This document shows, in pieces, positions 33,789 through 45,426 of a stretch of DNA of 64,000 nt (position 1 is its first letter; each line of letters opens with the position of its first letter). Made by a program: the position numbers and the translations under genes. Under the pieces are notes generated by a model. That model was not told the DNA's origin, ran no database searches, and saw only the letters and a list, made by a program, of their open reading frames with translations. The stretch is from assembly GCA_048201935.1 (NCBI GenBank), contig DBFBGR010000003.1:41957-105956 (forward strand), read 5' to 3'. This stretch comes from MGBC124762 sp048201935 (GTDB lineage Bacteria > Bacillota > Clostridia > Oscillospirales > Oscillospiraceae).

Positions 33789-34289
33789 ATGATGAAACGA
33801 CTGCTGCCCCTTCTGCTGATCCTGGCCCTGTGCCTCACCGCCTGCGGCGGCGAGAAACAAAGCGACAAGACCCCTGAAGAGTTGAACGAGGCCTACGCCG
33901 CGGCCATCACCGCCGCCCAGAGCGCCGACGAGCAGGAGGCCTTCCCCCAGATCAAGCCCGGCGACGATATGTACGAGCTGGTGCTGGGCGTTATGGGCGT
34001 CGCCCCCGAGGACCTCACCGCCTCGGCCCTGATGGTGTCCACCCGGGGCATCCAGGCTTACTCCATCGTGGCCGTCATGCCCGCTGAGGGCAAGGCCGAT
34101 ACCGTCCGCAAGGGCCTGGAGGGCTATATCGACAACCAGAAGAACACCTTTGAGTTCTATTTGGAGGACCAGTACCAGATCGCCTCCAACGCCAAGCTGG
34201 AGGAGCTCAGCGACGGCACGCTGCTGCTGGTCATGTGCCCGGACCAGGACAAGGTCTTCGACAGCGTCAAAAAGTCCCTGGAGGGCTAA
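33789..34289 (+). CDS. DUF4358-like lipoprotein
   Basis: 166 residues with a lipobox LTAC (Cys18 in this reading). The mature sequence reads GVMGVAPEDLTASALMVSTRGIQAYSIVA-like in the middle and LLLVMCPDQDKVFDSVKK at the end, matching the small DUF4358 family of clostridial lipoproteins. ATG 33789 is chosen because AAGGAG is seven bases upstream; ATG 33783 is too close to it. It follows the Clp gene by 31 bases. Confidence 0.82.
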   Translation: MMKRLLPLLLILALCLTACGGEKQSDKTPEELNEAYAAAITAAQSADEQEAFPQIKPGDDMYELVLGVMGVAPEDLTASALMVSTRGIQAYSIVAVMPAEGKADTVRKGLEGYIDNQKNTFEFYLEDQYQIASNAKLEELSDGTLLLVMCPDQDKVFDSVKKSLEG

Positions 34290-34297
34290 AGACCCAT

Positions 34298-34329
34298 AAA
34301 AAAGCGCCTGCAAACGCAGGCGCTTTTTT
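34298..34329. terminator. Bidirectional terminator
   Basis: 14-bp stem AAAAAAGCGCCTGC / GCAGGCGCTTTTTT with an AAAC loop between the lipoprotein gene and convergent spoIIE. Confidence 0.9.
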
Positions 34330-34338
34330 CATGTTCGC

Positions 34339-36711
34339 TCACACCGCCGCCTTGCCCTCCTCGCCCGGGGCCTGCTCCTCCTGGGCGCGGAGACCGATGC
34401 GCAGGACTAGGGCGGTCTTGTCGTCTGCGTCCTCGCTCTCATGGGCGGTGAGGGCCTCGGCCAGGGCGGCGGGGGAGCCGCCGTCGAAGTCCATCAGCGC
34501 GGCGCGCAGCCACTGGTCGTCGCCGCTGAGGACCCCGTCGGAGAGCATCACCAGGCAGTCCCCGGGCCCGGCCTGGAAGGGGCAGCAGTCCACGTGGAAC
34601 TCGCCCGCCCCCAGCCCGGCGGGCAGACTGCGGCAGCTCAGCCGCTTCACGCTCCCGGAGCGGCGCAGGTAGCTGGGCCCCGCACCCAGCTTGTAGATCT
34701 GGCCCTGACCCGAGTAGAGGTCCAGCTCCAAGAGGTCCACCGTGGAAAAGCCGCCCTGCTCCTCCTGCCGCAGGCCCAGAGCCTGGTCCAGGGTCTTGAG
34801 GGCGCTTTTGGGCTCCATCCCGGCCCGGAGGAGCTTTTCCAGTAGCGACAAACACAGCTCGCTGTCCTTGCGGGCCTGGCGGCCACTGCCCATGCCGTCG
34901 CACAGCAGGAAGTAGAGCTTGCCCGCGTCGTCCTTGAACCAGCCGCAGGCGTCGCCGCTGACGCTCTGGTCGGACTTCCTTCGGCTGGACACCCCCGCCG
35001 TGGCGGTGAGGGGCTCTAGCTGCCGGTAGCGGACCTGCCGGCCGTCCACGTTGGCGGCGGCCAGGGGTGTATCCAGCAGGCTGCTAAGGGCCTGGCGGGC
35101 GGTCTCGTCGGCCAGAGCGGCGGCGTCGGGGCCCTCCAGCGCGATCTTGATGCGACCGCTCTCATCCGCCGTCACCAATCCCTGACAGTGGAGCTCCCGC
35201 CCGGCTAAAAACCGGGCCAGCTTGCGGGTGCGTACCTCGTCGGCGTTTACCGGGGCCGCCATGGCCGCCGCCGCGTCCTGAAGGAGCCGGGCCATGTCGC
35301 CGTACTGGCTGCAAAGGGCCTTTCTGCTTCGGCTGGCTTGGCTGTGATACCGCCGCCGCAGGAGAAGGCCGGACAGCTCCTCGTTCACCGCCGCCACGAA
35401 GGCCCCAAACCGGGGACAGCGGTCCCGGAACCGCTGGGGGAAGTGCTCAGCCCTGGCCTCGCCGGAGGCCAAAATGCCGCTCAGGGCGTGGTTAAGGAGG
35501 TCGTAGGTGTCCTGGTAGCCGCTCTGCCAGCAGCGCTCCCGGAGCCCGCACCGGGCGCACACCCGGTTGGCCGCCCGGTCATAGATGACGCAGGGGTCCT
35601 CGCCGTTGTCCACCGGACCGTCAAAGGCCCCGCGCAGCGAGGAGAAGACCTCGGCAAAGGCCGCGGCGGCGTTTTTGAGCTGTCCCAGGGCGCTTTGGTA
35701 GGCCCACTGGCCCCGCCCCGGGCGGGCGTCGGCGGAGAAGAGCGTCTCGGCCTGGTCCAGATACCGCTGGGGCACAAGGAGGAAGACGAGGGCGGCCAGG
35801 TAGACCTCGTAGAGGCTCCCCAGCCCCGCCGTCACCGCGCCGTTCCAGGCCAGCATCAGCCCTACGCAGCCGCAAAAGACCAAGGCCCGGGCCAGACGGC
35901 TCCGGTCGCGCAGCAGGCCCGCGCCCAGCCCCGCCAGAGCGTAGCTCACCGCGTAGAGCCGCGCCCCGCCGGCGGTGAGGTCCATGGCCAGGCCCACCGC
36001 AAGGCCCACCGCCGCGCCGGTCCCGGCACCCGCCGCCGAGGCGGCGCACAACGTCAGCGAAGCGGCGCAAACTCTCCCCACGCTGAGCCCGCCCAGCAGC
36101 CGCAGCCGGGCCAGGGAGAGGAGCAGGGCCAACGCCAGCCCCATGAGCCCAAGGCGCTGGCCGGGCTGGGGCGTGTCTCTTTGCTCCTCGTTGCTGTGCC
36201 ATAGGGAAAAGGCCAGCGTAAAGGCGTAGGTCCCCAGAGCGGTGAGGGCGGCCTCCGCCGCCAAGGCTCCGCCTGCCGCCGCCGACCAAGGCCGGGGAGA
36301 TAGCGTAACAAAGCCGGTGGCGGCGTTGAAGGCCCCGGCGGCCAGGGGCATGAACCAGGGCCGCTTGTAGAGGGAGAGGTCATAAAAAGCGAAGGCGGTG
36401 GCGAAGACCAGGATGCACCCCGCGGCGTAGCGCAGGCCGTCCTCCAGCCCGCGGCTGAGTAAGTACCCCGCCATGGCGCCCACCATGGCGGCAAAGCCCT
36501 CGTTCCCCGCGCCGGAGGCCCCCACAAAGGCCAGCCCCAACGGCGCCGCGCCGCCGAAGACCTCCCCGGTGGCCAGCGTGGCCCCCAGCAAAAAGCGGAT
36601 GCCCCACTGGCAAAGGCCCAGGATGACCCGGCTGCGCCGCAGGTCCCGGCCCGTCTCCCGCAGCTCGTTTTTGGCCCGCTCCGCCGTCTCTCGTAATCCC
36701 TTGGACGCCAT
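34339..36711 (-). CDS. spoIIE: Stage II sporulation protein E, serine phosphatase
   Basis: 790 residues. The N-terminal third (about 30-330) holds roughly ten membrane helices. A central cytoplasmic region follows, with cysteines CARCGLRERCW (about 380-390), and then a C-terminal PP2C domain (about 570-785) with metal-binding motifs LCDGMGSG, LSDGVLSG and DADDKTALV. SpoIIE dephosphorylates SpoIIAA in the forespore to activate sigma-F and acts in polar septation. ATG 36711 follows AAGGAGGG. It shows that the organism belongs to a spore-forming lineage. Confidence 0.95.
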   Translation of the reverse strand: MASKGLRETAERAKNELRETGRDLRRSRVILGLCQWGIRFLLGATLATGEVFGGAAPLGLAFVGASGAGNEGFAAMVGAMAGYLLSRGLEDGLRYAAGCILVFATAFAFYDLSLYKRPWFMPLAAGAFNAATGFVTLSPRPWSAAAGGALAAEAALTALGTYAFTLAFSLWHSNEEQRDTPQPGQRLGLMGLALALLLSLARLRLLGGLSVGRVCAASLTLCAASAAGAGTGAAVGLAVGLAMDLTAGGARLYAVSYALAGLGAGLLRDRSRLARALVFCGCVGLMLAWNGAVTAGLGSLYEVYLAALVFLLVPQRYLDQAETLFSADARPGRGQWAYQSALGQLKNAAAAFAEVFSSLRGAFDGPVDNGEDPCVIYDRAANRVCARCGLRERCWQSGYQDTYDLLNHALSGILASGEARAEHFPQRFRDRCPRFGAFVAAVNEELSGLLLRRRYHSQASRSRKALCSQYGDMARLLQDAAAAMAAPVNADEVRTRKLARFLAGRELHCQGLVTADESGRIKIALEGPDAAALADETARQALSSLLDTPLAAANVDGRQVRYRQLEPLTATAGVSSRRKSDQSVSGDACGWFKDDAGKLYFLLCDGMGSGRQARKDSELCLSLLEKLLRAGMEPKSALKTLDQALGLRQEEQGGFSTVDLLELDLYSGQGQIYKLGAGPSYLRRSGSVKRLSCRSLPAGLGAGEFHVDCCPFQAGPGDCLVMLSDGVLSGDDQWLRAALMDFDGGSPAALAEALTAHESEDADDKTALVLRIGLRAQEEQAPGEEGKAAV

Positions 36712-36741
36712 ATCCTCGCCCTCCTTGGTGAATTTAGGACA

Positions 36742-36775
36742 AGTATAGGCGATTTGGAAGAAAAAGGCAGTCGAA
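36742..36775 (-). promoter_or_regulatory. Candidate Spo0A-dependent promoter of spoIIE
   Basis: Minus-strand -10 TATACT (36742-36747) with a TTCGAC -35-like box (36770-36775) 22 bp upstream. AGTCGAA (36769-36775, plus strand) matches six of seven bases of the 0A box TGTCGAA. B. subtilis spoIIE also has an over-long spacer and 0A boxes at the -35, so the layout fits. Confidence 0.4.
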
Positions 36776-36811
36776 ATCCGTAGGGTGCGGCATCCTTGAC
36801 GCGCCGACCAT

Positions 36812-37483
36812 CTACGCGCAGAAACGGTGCTTTCCGATGACCTTGATGAGAGGGCGGGACCAGATCCAGGCCGAGGTGGCGGTGCTGGGATTGAAATAGT
36901 AGATGGCCCCGCCGGAGGGGTCGGAGCCGTTCAGGGCCTCCTGGGCGGCCCGCCGGGCCGACTCGGCCACGGGCTGGTCGATCTGACCGTCCACCATGCA
37001 GGTGAAGGCCCCGGGCTGATAGACTACCCCCGCCAGGGTGGAGGGGAAGGAGGGGTGCTCGATGCGGTTCAGGATCACCGCGCCCACCGCCACCTGGCCC
37101 GCGTAGGGCTCGCCCCGGGCCTCGGCGGAGATGACCCGGGCCAGCAGAGCCACGTCGTGCTGGCCCTGGCTGGTGCCGCCGCCGGAGCCGCCGCCGGACA
37201 CCGGCATCCCCAGGGCCCGGAGGGTGTTGGGGCCCACGATGCCGTCGGCGGTCAGGCCGTTCTTCTGCTGGAACTTCACCACTGCCCGGCGGGTGCCGCT
37301 GCCGAAGATGCCGTCCACCTCGCCGTCATAGTAGCCCCAGCGCTTGAGCTTGTCCTGGATGGTGCGCACCTCCTGGCCCGTGCTGCCCTGGCGGTAGGTA
37401 GCCGCCTGGGCGGCGTTCAGGCACAAAAGCACCGCCAGCGTCCCCGCCAGCGCCGCCAGCAGCCGGCGTTTTCCTCGTTTCAC
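36812..37483 (-). CDS. sleB: Spore cortex-lytic enzyme SleB-like hydrolase
   Basis: 223 residues. Signal peptide (1-26), peptidoglycan-binding domain (about 28-92: GSTGQEVRTIQDKLKRWGYY, IFGSGTRRAVVKFQQ), a Gly/Ser linker, then a Hydrolase_2 domain (about 110-223) with ISAEARGEPYAGQVAVGAV containing the catalytic Glu, and SAWIWSRPLIKVIGKH at the end. This order matches SleB, which cleaves cortex muramic-lactam peptidoglycan at germination. GTG 37483 is chosen: GGAGG is eight bases upstream and the signal peptide starts there. Confidence 0.9.
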   Translation of the reverse strand: MKRGKRRLLAALAGTLAVLLCLNAAQAATYRQGSTGQEVRTIQDKLKRWGYYDGEVDGIFGSGTRRAVVKFQQKNGLTADGIVGPNTLRALGMPVSGGGSGGGTSQGQHDVALLARVISAEARGEPYAGQVAVGAVILNRIEHPSFPSTLAGVVYQPGAFTCMVDGQIDQPVAESARRAAQEALNGSDPSGGAIYYFNPSTATSAWIWSRPLIKVIGKHRFCA

Positions 37484-37557
37484 GGCCCTCGCCTCCTTTT
37501 GGCCTAGGTTGCCCGACGGGGCATGAAATATTCCCAGGCAAAAAGTCTGTAAGGTGG

Positions 37558-37586
37558 TTGACAGCATGGAACAGATGTGCTATAAT
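37558..37586 (+). promoter_or_regulatory. Promoter of uvrA
   Basis: Perfect consensus TTGACA (37558-37563) and TATAAT (37581-37586) with a 17-bp spacer. No clear SOS box is seen beside it. Confidence 0.85.
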
Positions 37587-37625
37587 AGCAAGACCAAAAA
37601 TTACGCTTGACCAGGAGACTAGGCT

Positions 37626-40457
<2,832 letters not shown>

Positions 40458-40461
40458 CGCC

Positions 40462-40962
40462 ATGGAACTGATGCAGTGGCTCACCGAGACCCCGGTGGGC
40501 GAGTTCGTCTTCACCATGCTGGCCTCCATGCTCCCGGTGGCCGAGCTGCGGGTGGGCCTGCCCTTTGGGGTGGGCCTGGGCCTTTCCTACCCCGCGGCCT
40601 TCGCGGCGGCGGTCCTGGGCAACGTGCTGCCCGCGCCCTTCATTTTGGTCTATATCCGCCGGGTGCTGGCCTGGATGCGCGTTCGCTTTCCCCGCCTGGG
40701 CGGTATGGTGTCCGCCCTGGAGCAAAAGGCCCATCTCAAGGGCCAAAAGGTGAGCAAATATAAGTACCTGGGCCTCTTTCTCTTTGTGGCCACGCCCCTG
40801 CCGGGCACCGGGGCCTGGACCGGGTCGTTGGCGGCGGCCTTTTTGGATATGCCCGTGCGCCGGGCCATGCCCAGCATCGTGCTGGGGGTGCTGACGGCGG
40901 GGCTCATCATGCTGGGGCTGACCCATCTGGGCGTCGACCTCTTCTCCACCGCCATCGTCTGA
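40462..40962 (+). CDS. COG2426 small membrane protein (annotated as small multidrug export)
   Basis: 166 residues with about five membrane segments. Landmarks: SMLPVAELRVGLPFGVGLGL (about 18-37), NVLPAPFILVYI and FVATPLPGTGAWTGSLAAA (about 107-125). This matches the COG2426 family, often called small multi-drug export protein without much proof. It starts four bases after uvrA, so it is probably co-transcribed with it. Confidence 0.85.
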   Translation: MELMQWLTETPVGEFVFTMLASMLPVAELRVGLPFGVGLGLSYPAAFAAAVLGNVLPAPFILVYIRRVLAWMRVRFPRLGGMVSALEQKAHLKGQKVSKYKYLGLFLFVATPLPGTGAWTGSLAAAFLDMPVRRAMPSIVLGVLTAGLIMLGLTHLGVDLFSTAIV

Positions 40963-41002
40963 GCACTCCCGCGCCCCGGCGGGCATAGGCTGGGGCGAGG
41001 TG

Positions 41003-41155
41003 ATGGACTTGAGGGCGGCGTTGGAGGTTTTGGGCGCGCTGTGCGCGTCTTACATATTAAGCTATTTTCCCTGGCGGTGGCTGTACGCCGCCCGAAGGGG
41101 TCCCGGGGAGGTGGGCCGGTGGAGCCGGAGGCCAAGGCGCTGGAGGGCAGGGTAG
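41003..41155 (+). CDS. Possible 50-residue membrane peptide overlapping recD2
   Basis: A frame from ATG 41003 to TAG 41155 encodes 50 residues: one hydrophobic segment (about 5-24, ending in ILSYFPWRW) and a very basic C-terminus. GGGGCGAGG lies just upstream. It overlaps the proposed recD2 start by 37 bases. It could be a small coupled membrane protein, or only leader sequence. No known family. Confidence 0.3.
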   Translation: MDLRAALEVLGALCASYILSYFPWRWLYAARRGPGEVGRWSRRPRRWRAG

Positions 41156-43347
41156 AGGCAGTCGTTTTCCGCAACGAGGAAAACGGCTATACCGTGCTGC
41201 GCCTGGCTCTGGAGGACCAGGAGGAGCCGGCGACGGTGGTGGGCTGTATGCCCGGGGTGTCCCCGGGCGAGACCCTGTCCGTCACCGGGACCTGGGGCCA
41301 CCACGCCGCCTACGGCGCCCAGTTCAAGGCCCGCACCGTGGAGCGAAAGATGCCCTCGGGGGCGGCGGCCATTTTGGAATACCTCTCCTCCGGCGCGGTG
41401 AAGGGCGTGGGGGCGGTCACCGCCCGGCGGCTGGTGGAGGAGTTTGGCGAGGAGACCTTGGAGGTCCTGGAAAACCAGCCCGAAAAGCTGGCCAAGCTCA
41501 AGGGTATGACCCCCAAGCGGGCCAGGGAGCTGTCGGAGAACTTCCGGGCCCAGATGGGCATGCGGCGGCTCCTCAACTTCCTCCGGGCCAACGACCTGTC
41601 CCCCGACCTGGCCCTGCCCCTCTACCGCCACTACGGCGACGGAGCCCTGGAGGAGGTCAAGGCCAACCCCTACCTCCTCACCGGCGAGGGGATGGAGATC
41701 CCCTTCCAGACCGCCGACGCGTTGGCGGTCTCCCTGGGGGTGGACGCCGCCGACCCCCAGCGGCTGGAGGCGGCGCTCCTTTTTGAACTGCGCCACAACG
41801 CGGGCAACGGCCATAGCTTTTTGCCCTCGGACAAGCTGTTGCTGGCCACCACACGGCTCCTGTCCCTGGAGGGCCCCGAGCCGCTGGAGACCGCCCTGGA
41901 CGCCTTGTGCCGCCGGGGCCAGACCGTCCGGGAGACGTTGATGGGCCTGGACTGCGTGTATCTCGCCGAGCTCCACGAGGCCGAGCGCTACGTGGCCCAG
42001 CGGCTGGAGGAGATGGCCTGGCTGGAGCTGCCCCAGCCCGAGCACTTCGACCGGGTCCTCGCGCGCATCCAAAAAGAGCAGGGCATCACCTACGCCCCCC
42101 AGCAGGTGGAGGCGGTGGCCCTGGCCGCCCGCAGCCAGGTGATGCTGCTCACCGGCGGGCCGGGCACGGGCAAGACCACGTCGCTGCGAGGCGTGCTGGC
42201 CCTCTTTGACGCGTTGGGGCTGGACACCGCCCTGGCTGCCCCCACGGGCCGGGCGGCCAAGCGACTGGGGGAGACCTGCGGCCAGGAGGCCTACACCATC
42301 CACCGGCTGTTGGAGACCCATTTTGACGATAAAACGGGCAAAATTTACTTCACCCACACCCAAAAGGACCCCCTCAAGGAGGACGCGGTGATTGTGGACG
42401 AGACCTCCATGGTGGACATCACCCTCATGTCCGCGCTGCTCCAGGGCTTGAAGAGCGACTGCCGTTTGGTGCTGGTGGGCGACCCCAACCAGCTGCCCTC
42501 GGTAGGGCCCGGAGCCCTGCTGGCCGACCTTCTGAAAAGCGGCGTCATCCCGGCGGTGAGCCTGGTCCAGGTCTTCCGCCAGGCCGCCCAGAGCGCCATC
42601 GTCCGCAGCGCCCACGAGATACACCACGGCGTCCACCCCCAGCTGAAGAACACCGGGGAGGGGGACTTTTTCTTCCTCACCCGCATGAAGAGCGAGGAGG
42701 CCGCCCGGACAGTGGTGGAGCTGGTGTCCAGCCGCCTGCCCCAGCGCATGGGCTTTCCCAGCGACCAAATTCAAGTGTTAACTCCCACGAGAAAGGGCCC
42801 CCTGGGCACCTTCGAGCTCAACCGCCGGTTGCAGGAGACCCTGAACCCCGCCGCCGAGGACAAGCCCCAGCGGGCCTTCGGCGCGGTGACCTTCCGGCTG
42901 GGGGACCGGGTGATGCAGGTGAAGAACAACTACGACGCCATGTGGCTGGACCCGGACAAGGGCGAGAGCGGCCTGGGGGTCTTCAATGGCGACATCGGCA
43001 AGATCGTTGACGTGGAGCGCGACGGCTCCGCCCTCACCGTGGACTTCGACGGCCGCAAGGTCTTCTATCCCGCTGACGCCCTGGGCGAGCTGGAACTGGC
43101 CTACGCCGTCACCGTCCACAAATCCCAGGGCAGCGAATACCCCGCCGTGGTCTTCGCCTGCCAGGACGTGCCGGCCATACTCCTCACCCGCAGCGTCCTC
43201 TATACCGCCGTCACCCGGGCCCGGAGCCTGCTGGTCAGCGTGGGCGACCAGCGGGTGTTCCTCCGCATGGTGGACAACAACAAGCCCCAGCGCCGCTACT
43301 CCGCCCTGCGAGCGCGACTGTCCGGCGAGAAGGGCGAGGCGCGGTAG
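41119..43347 (+). CDS. recD2: RecD2-type ATP-dependent 5'-3' DNA helicase
   Basis: 742 residues from GTG 41119, which has GGGGAGG seven bases upstream; an in-frame ATG at 41041 would add 26 residues of poor quality. The N-terminal region (1-80) is OB-like, then helix-hairpin-helix repeats (VKGVGAVTARRLVEEFG, LKGMTPKRARELS). The helicase core has Walker A GGPGTGKTTS (about 342-351), motif II VIVDETSMVD, GDPNQLPSVGPG and the final VTVHKSQGSEYPAV motif V-VI region. RecD2 acts in DNA repair and fork maintenance in bacteria without RecBCD. Confidence 0.94.
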   Translation: MEPEAKALEGRVEAVVFRNEENGYTVLRLALEDQEEPATVVGCMPGVSPGETLSVTGTWGHHAAYGAQFKARTVERKMPSGAAAILEYLSSGAVKGVGAVTARRLVEEFGEETLEVLENQPEKLAKLKGMTPKRARELSENFRAQMGMRRLLNFLRANDLSPDLALPLYRHYGDGALEEVKANPYLLTGEGMEIPFQTADALAVSLGVDAADPQRLEAALLFELRHNAGNGHSFLPSDKLLLATTRLLSLEGPEPLETALDALCRRGQTVRETLMGLDCVYLAELHEAERYVAQRLEEMAWLELPQPEHFDRVLARIQKEQGITYAPQQVEAVALAARSQVMLLTGGPGTGKTTSLRGVLALFDALGLDTALAAPTGRAAKRLGETCGQEAYTIHRLLETHFDDKTGKIYFTHTQKDPLKEDAVIVDETSMVDITLMSALLQGLKSDCRLVLVGDPNQLPSVGPGALLADLLKSGVIPAVSLVQVFRQAAQSAIVRSAHEIHHGVHPQLKNTGEGDFFFLTRMKSEEAARTVVELVSSRLPQRMGFPSDQIQVLTPTRKGPLGTFELNRRLQETLNPAAEDKPQRAFGAVTFRLGDRVMQVKNNYDAMWLDPDKGESGLGVFNGDIGKIVDVERDGSALTVDFDGRKVFYPADALGELELAYAVTVHKSQGSEYPAVVFACQDVPAILLTRSVLYTAVTRARSLLVSVGDQRVFLRMVDNNKPQRRYSALRARLSGEKGEAR

Positions 43348-43360
43348 GGGCCGCTGTCTC

Positions 43361-43389
43361 TTGCCTTTTGAGACGAGGGATGATATAAT
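43361..43389 (+). promoter_or_regulatory. Promoter of the BspA-like gene
   Basis: TTGCCT (43361-43366) and TATAAT (43384-43389) with a 17-bp spacer, 32 bp before the start codon. Confidence 0.6.
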
Positions 43390-43421
43390 TCGGAAAAGAT
43401 CCGACGAGGGAGATGGAGAAT

Positions 43422-45302
43422 ATGAAAAAGAGACTTCTGGCGATTTTGCTGGCACTGGCCCTATGCTTGACCCTTTTGCCCACCGTTGCCCTGGCGGCAG
43501 ACGAGAATGGTTTTGTGGTTCAAGACGGTGTACTGCTGGCCTATATTGGCGAGGGCAGAGACATCGTCATTCCGGCTAATGTGACTTCCATCAGGGAATA
43601 TACGTTTGCCAGTGCAAGTGTGACCAGCGTTACGATCCCGGAAAGTGTGACTGCCATAGGGGACTATGCGTTTGACGGCTGCGATGAGTTGGCCAGCGTG
43701 ACCATCGAAGGTGAGCCCAGCATTGGAGTTGCAGCGTTTCGCAACTGTGCCAGCCTCACGGATATTTCTGTGAGCGCCGATAACACGCGGTATACTTCTC
43801 AGGATGGGATACTGTTCAGCAAGGACAAGACTGAGCTTTTCATCTACCCCGGTGGGAAAACCGGCGCGTACACCGTCCCGGACTATGTGACCGCCATTGG
43901 GGACTGGGCGTTTGCGGGCTGCGTTGGACTGACCGACGTTACTATCCTGGGAGATGTGACAAGAATTGGAGACGGGGCGTTTGCCAGTTGCAAGGGGTTG
44001 ACTGGCTTTACGATCCCGGAGAGCGTGACGACCTTGGGGGAGTATACTTTTGGGGGGTGTACCGGGCTGACGGATATTGTGATCCCGGCCGGTGTGACCG
44101 ATCCTGGACGAGTGGCGTTTTATGGCTGTACCAGCTTGACCAGCGCTACCATCTGTGATGGTGTGCCCAGCATTGGGGCCGGTATGTTTATAGCCTGTAG
44201 CAACCTGGCTAGTATCAACTTTCCCCCCAGTGTGACCCAAATTGGACGTCAGGCATTTGATAGCTGCAAGGGCCTGACCAGCGTGATCGTCCCGGACACC
44301 GTGGAGGAGATCGGATACTGCGCGTTTGAGAACTGCACCAGCCTAGCTGATTTGACTCTTCCAGAGAGGCTCAAGAGAGTGGGCAACAGTGTGTTTGCGG
44401 GTTGCACCAGTTTGACCAGTGTGACCGTTCCTCTGGAGGTGACCGATTTAGAGGGCCACGTGTTTGCCAACTGCACCGGGCTGACCAGCGTCACCATTCC
44501 CGAGGGTACGACCACGCTTGGAGGCCGTATGTTTGAGGGGTGTACCAGTTTGACGACTGTGACCCTCCCCGCCAGTCTGACCAGCGGTGCGCGCTATGCG
44601 TTTTTCAAATGCGCCAATCTGACAGAGATCAATGTGGACGCGGAGAACACGCAGTATGTGTCGCGGGACGGCGTTCTGTTCAGCAAGGACATGACCGAAC
44701 TGGTGGCCTATCCCGCCGGAAGGGCCGCCAGCGCATATGCCGTTCCTGCTGGTGTGACCAGTATTGTGGGGGGCGCGTTTTCCGGGTCCACTGTTCTGAC
44801 CGAAGTATCGCTTCCCGACAGCGTGAGCGCCATACAAGGCTACGCGTTCGATGGTTGCACCGGCCTGACCCGCGTGACCATCCCCAGCCCCACGATCACC
44901 ATTGAGAAATATGCGTTTTTAAATTGCTCCGATTTGACAGTATATGGCTATGCTGATTCTGAGGCGGAGCGGTACTGCGCCGAAAACAGTATTCCCTTTG
45001 TGAACATGGCCGCTCCCATCCCCGGCACCGCCCAAGAGGGCTTTTTGTCGGGGCCGGCCAACAGACAGTTGGCATGGTCCATCACCGAGGCGGGGCAGCT
45101 TACCGTCATTGCCCAGTTGGCAAGTGGGGAAGCGGTGGTTGCTGCTGGCTATGACCAGGCGGGGCGCATGACCAATGTGGCGGTGCTGGACGCTGCCCAC
45201 AAGACCGCCCAGATCGACCCCGCCACCCCCAACGTCAAACTCTTCTGGCTGGGGGGGCAGCAGAACCCCATGTCTCCCAGCGCCACAGTGTGGGGGAAGT
45301 GA
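43422..45302 (+). CDS. BspA-like leucine-rich-repeat surface protein
   Basis: 626 residues. Signal peptide (1-23, ending ALAADE), then about 18-20 LRR_5 repeats of 22-24 residues built on the pattern AF-GCT-LTSVTIPESVT-IG (residues about 45-520), twice interrupted by a longer unit with YTSQDGILFSKDKTEL and YVSRDGVLFSKDMTEL. A C-terminal 100-residue beta-rich domain follows (LAWSITEAGQLTVIAQ). No membrane anchor or LPXTG is visible, so it may be secreted or held by the C-terminal domain. BspA-type proteins bind host matrix or other bacteria in gut and oral species. Codon use is less GC-rich than in neighbours. Confidence 0.9.
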   Translation: MKKRLLAILLALALCLTLLPTVALAADENGFVVQDGVLLAYIGEGRDIVIPANVTSIREYTFASASVTSVTIPESVTAIGDYAFDGCDELASVTIEGEPSIGVAAFRNCASLTDISVSADNTRYTSQDGILFSKDKTELFIYPGGKTGAYTVPDYVTAIGDWAFAGCVGLTDVTILGDVTRIGDGAFASCKGLTGFTIPESVTTLGEYTFGGCTGLTDIVIPAGVTDPGRVAFYGCTSLTSATICDGVPSIGAGMFIACSNLASINFPPSVTQIGRQAFDSCKGLTSVIVPDTVEEIGYCAFENCTSLADLTLPERLKRVGNSVFAGCTSLTSVTVPLEVTDLEGHVFANCTGLTSVTIPEGTTTLGGRMFEGCTSLTTVTLPASLTSGARYAFFKCANLTEINVDAENTQYVSRDGVLFSKDMTELVAYPAGRAASAYAVPAGVTSIVGGAFSGSTVLTEVSLPDSVSAIQGYAFDGCTGLTRVTIPSPTITIEKYAFLNCSDLTVYGYADSEAERYCAENSIPFVNMAAPIPGTAQEGFLSGPANRQLAWSITEAGQLTVIAQLASGEAVVAAGYDQAGRMTNVAVLDAAHKTAQIDPATPNVKLFWLGGQQNPMSPSATVWGK

Positions 45303-45310
45303 ACAGCATA

Positions 45311-45340
45311 AAAAGGGACGGCCTCCGGGCAGTCCCTTTT
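45311..45340 (+). terminator. Terminator of the BspA-like gene
   Basis: AAAAGGGAC (45311-45319) pairs with GTCCCTTTT (45332-45340) around a 12-base loop. Confidence 0.6.
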
Positions 45341-45349
45341 GCTTGCCCC

Positions 45350-45377
45350 TAGACATTTCTAAAATTTGTGCTATACT
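45350..45377 (+). promoter_or_regulatory. Promoter of the CorC-like gene
   Basis: TAGACA (45350-45355) and TATACT (45372-45377) with a 16-bp spacer. Confidence 0.45.
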
Positions 45378-45426
45378 ATATCTGTCATATCCTGCATATT
45401 TGAATTTACATAGGGGGAATTTGTCC

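Noticed and set aside
32258..33868. Long open frame antisense to the Clp ATPase gene
   Set aside because: Low-complexity Gln/His/Arg-rich product; shadow of a real gene.
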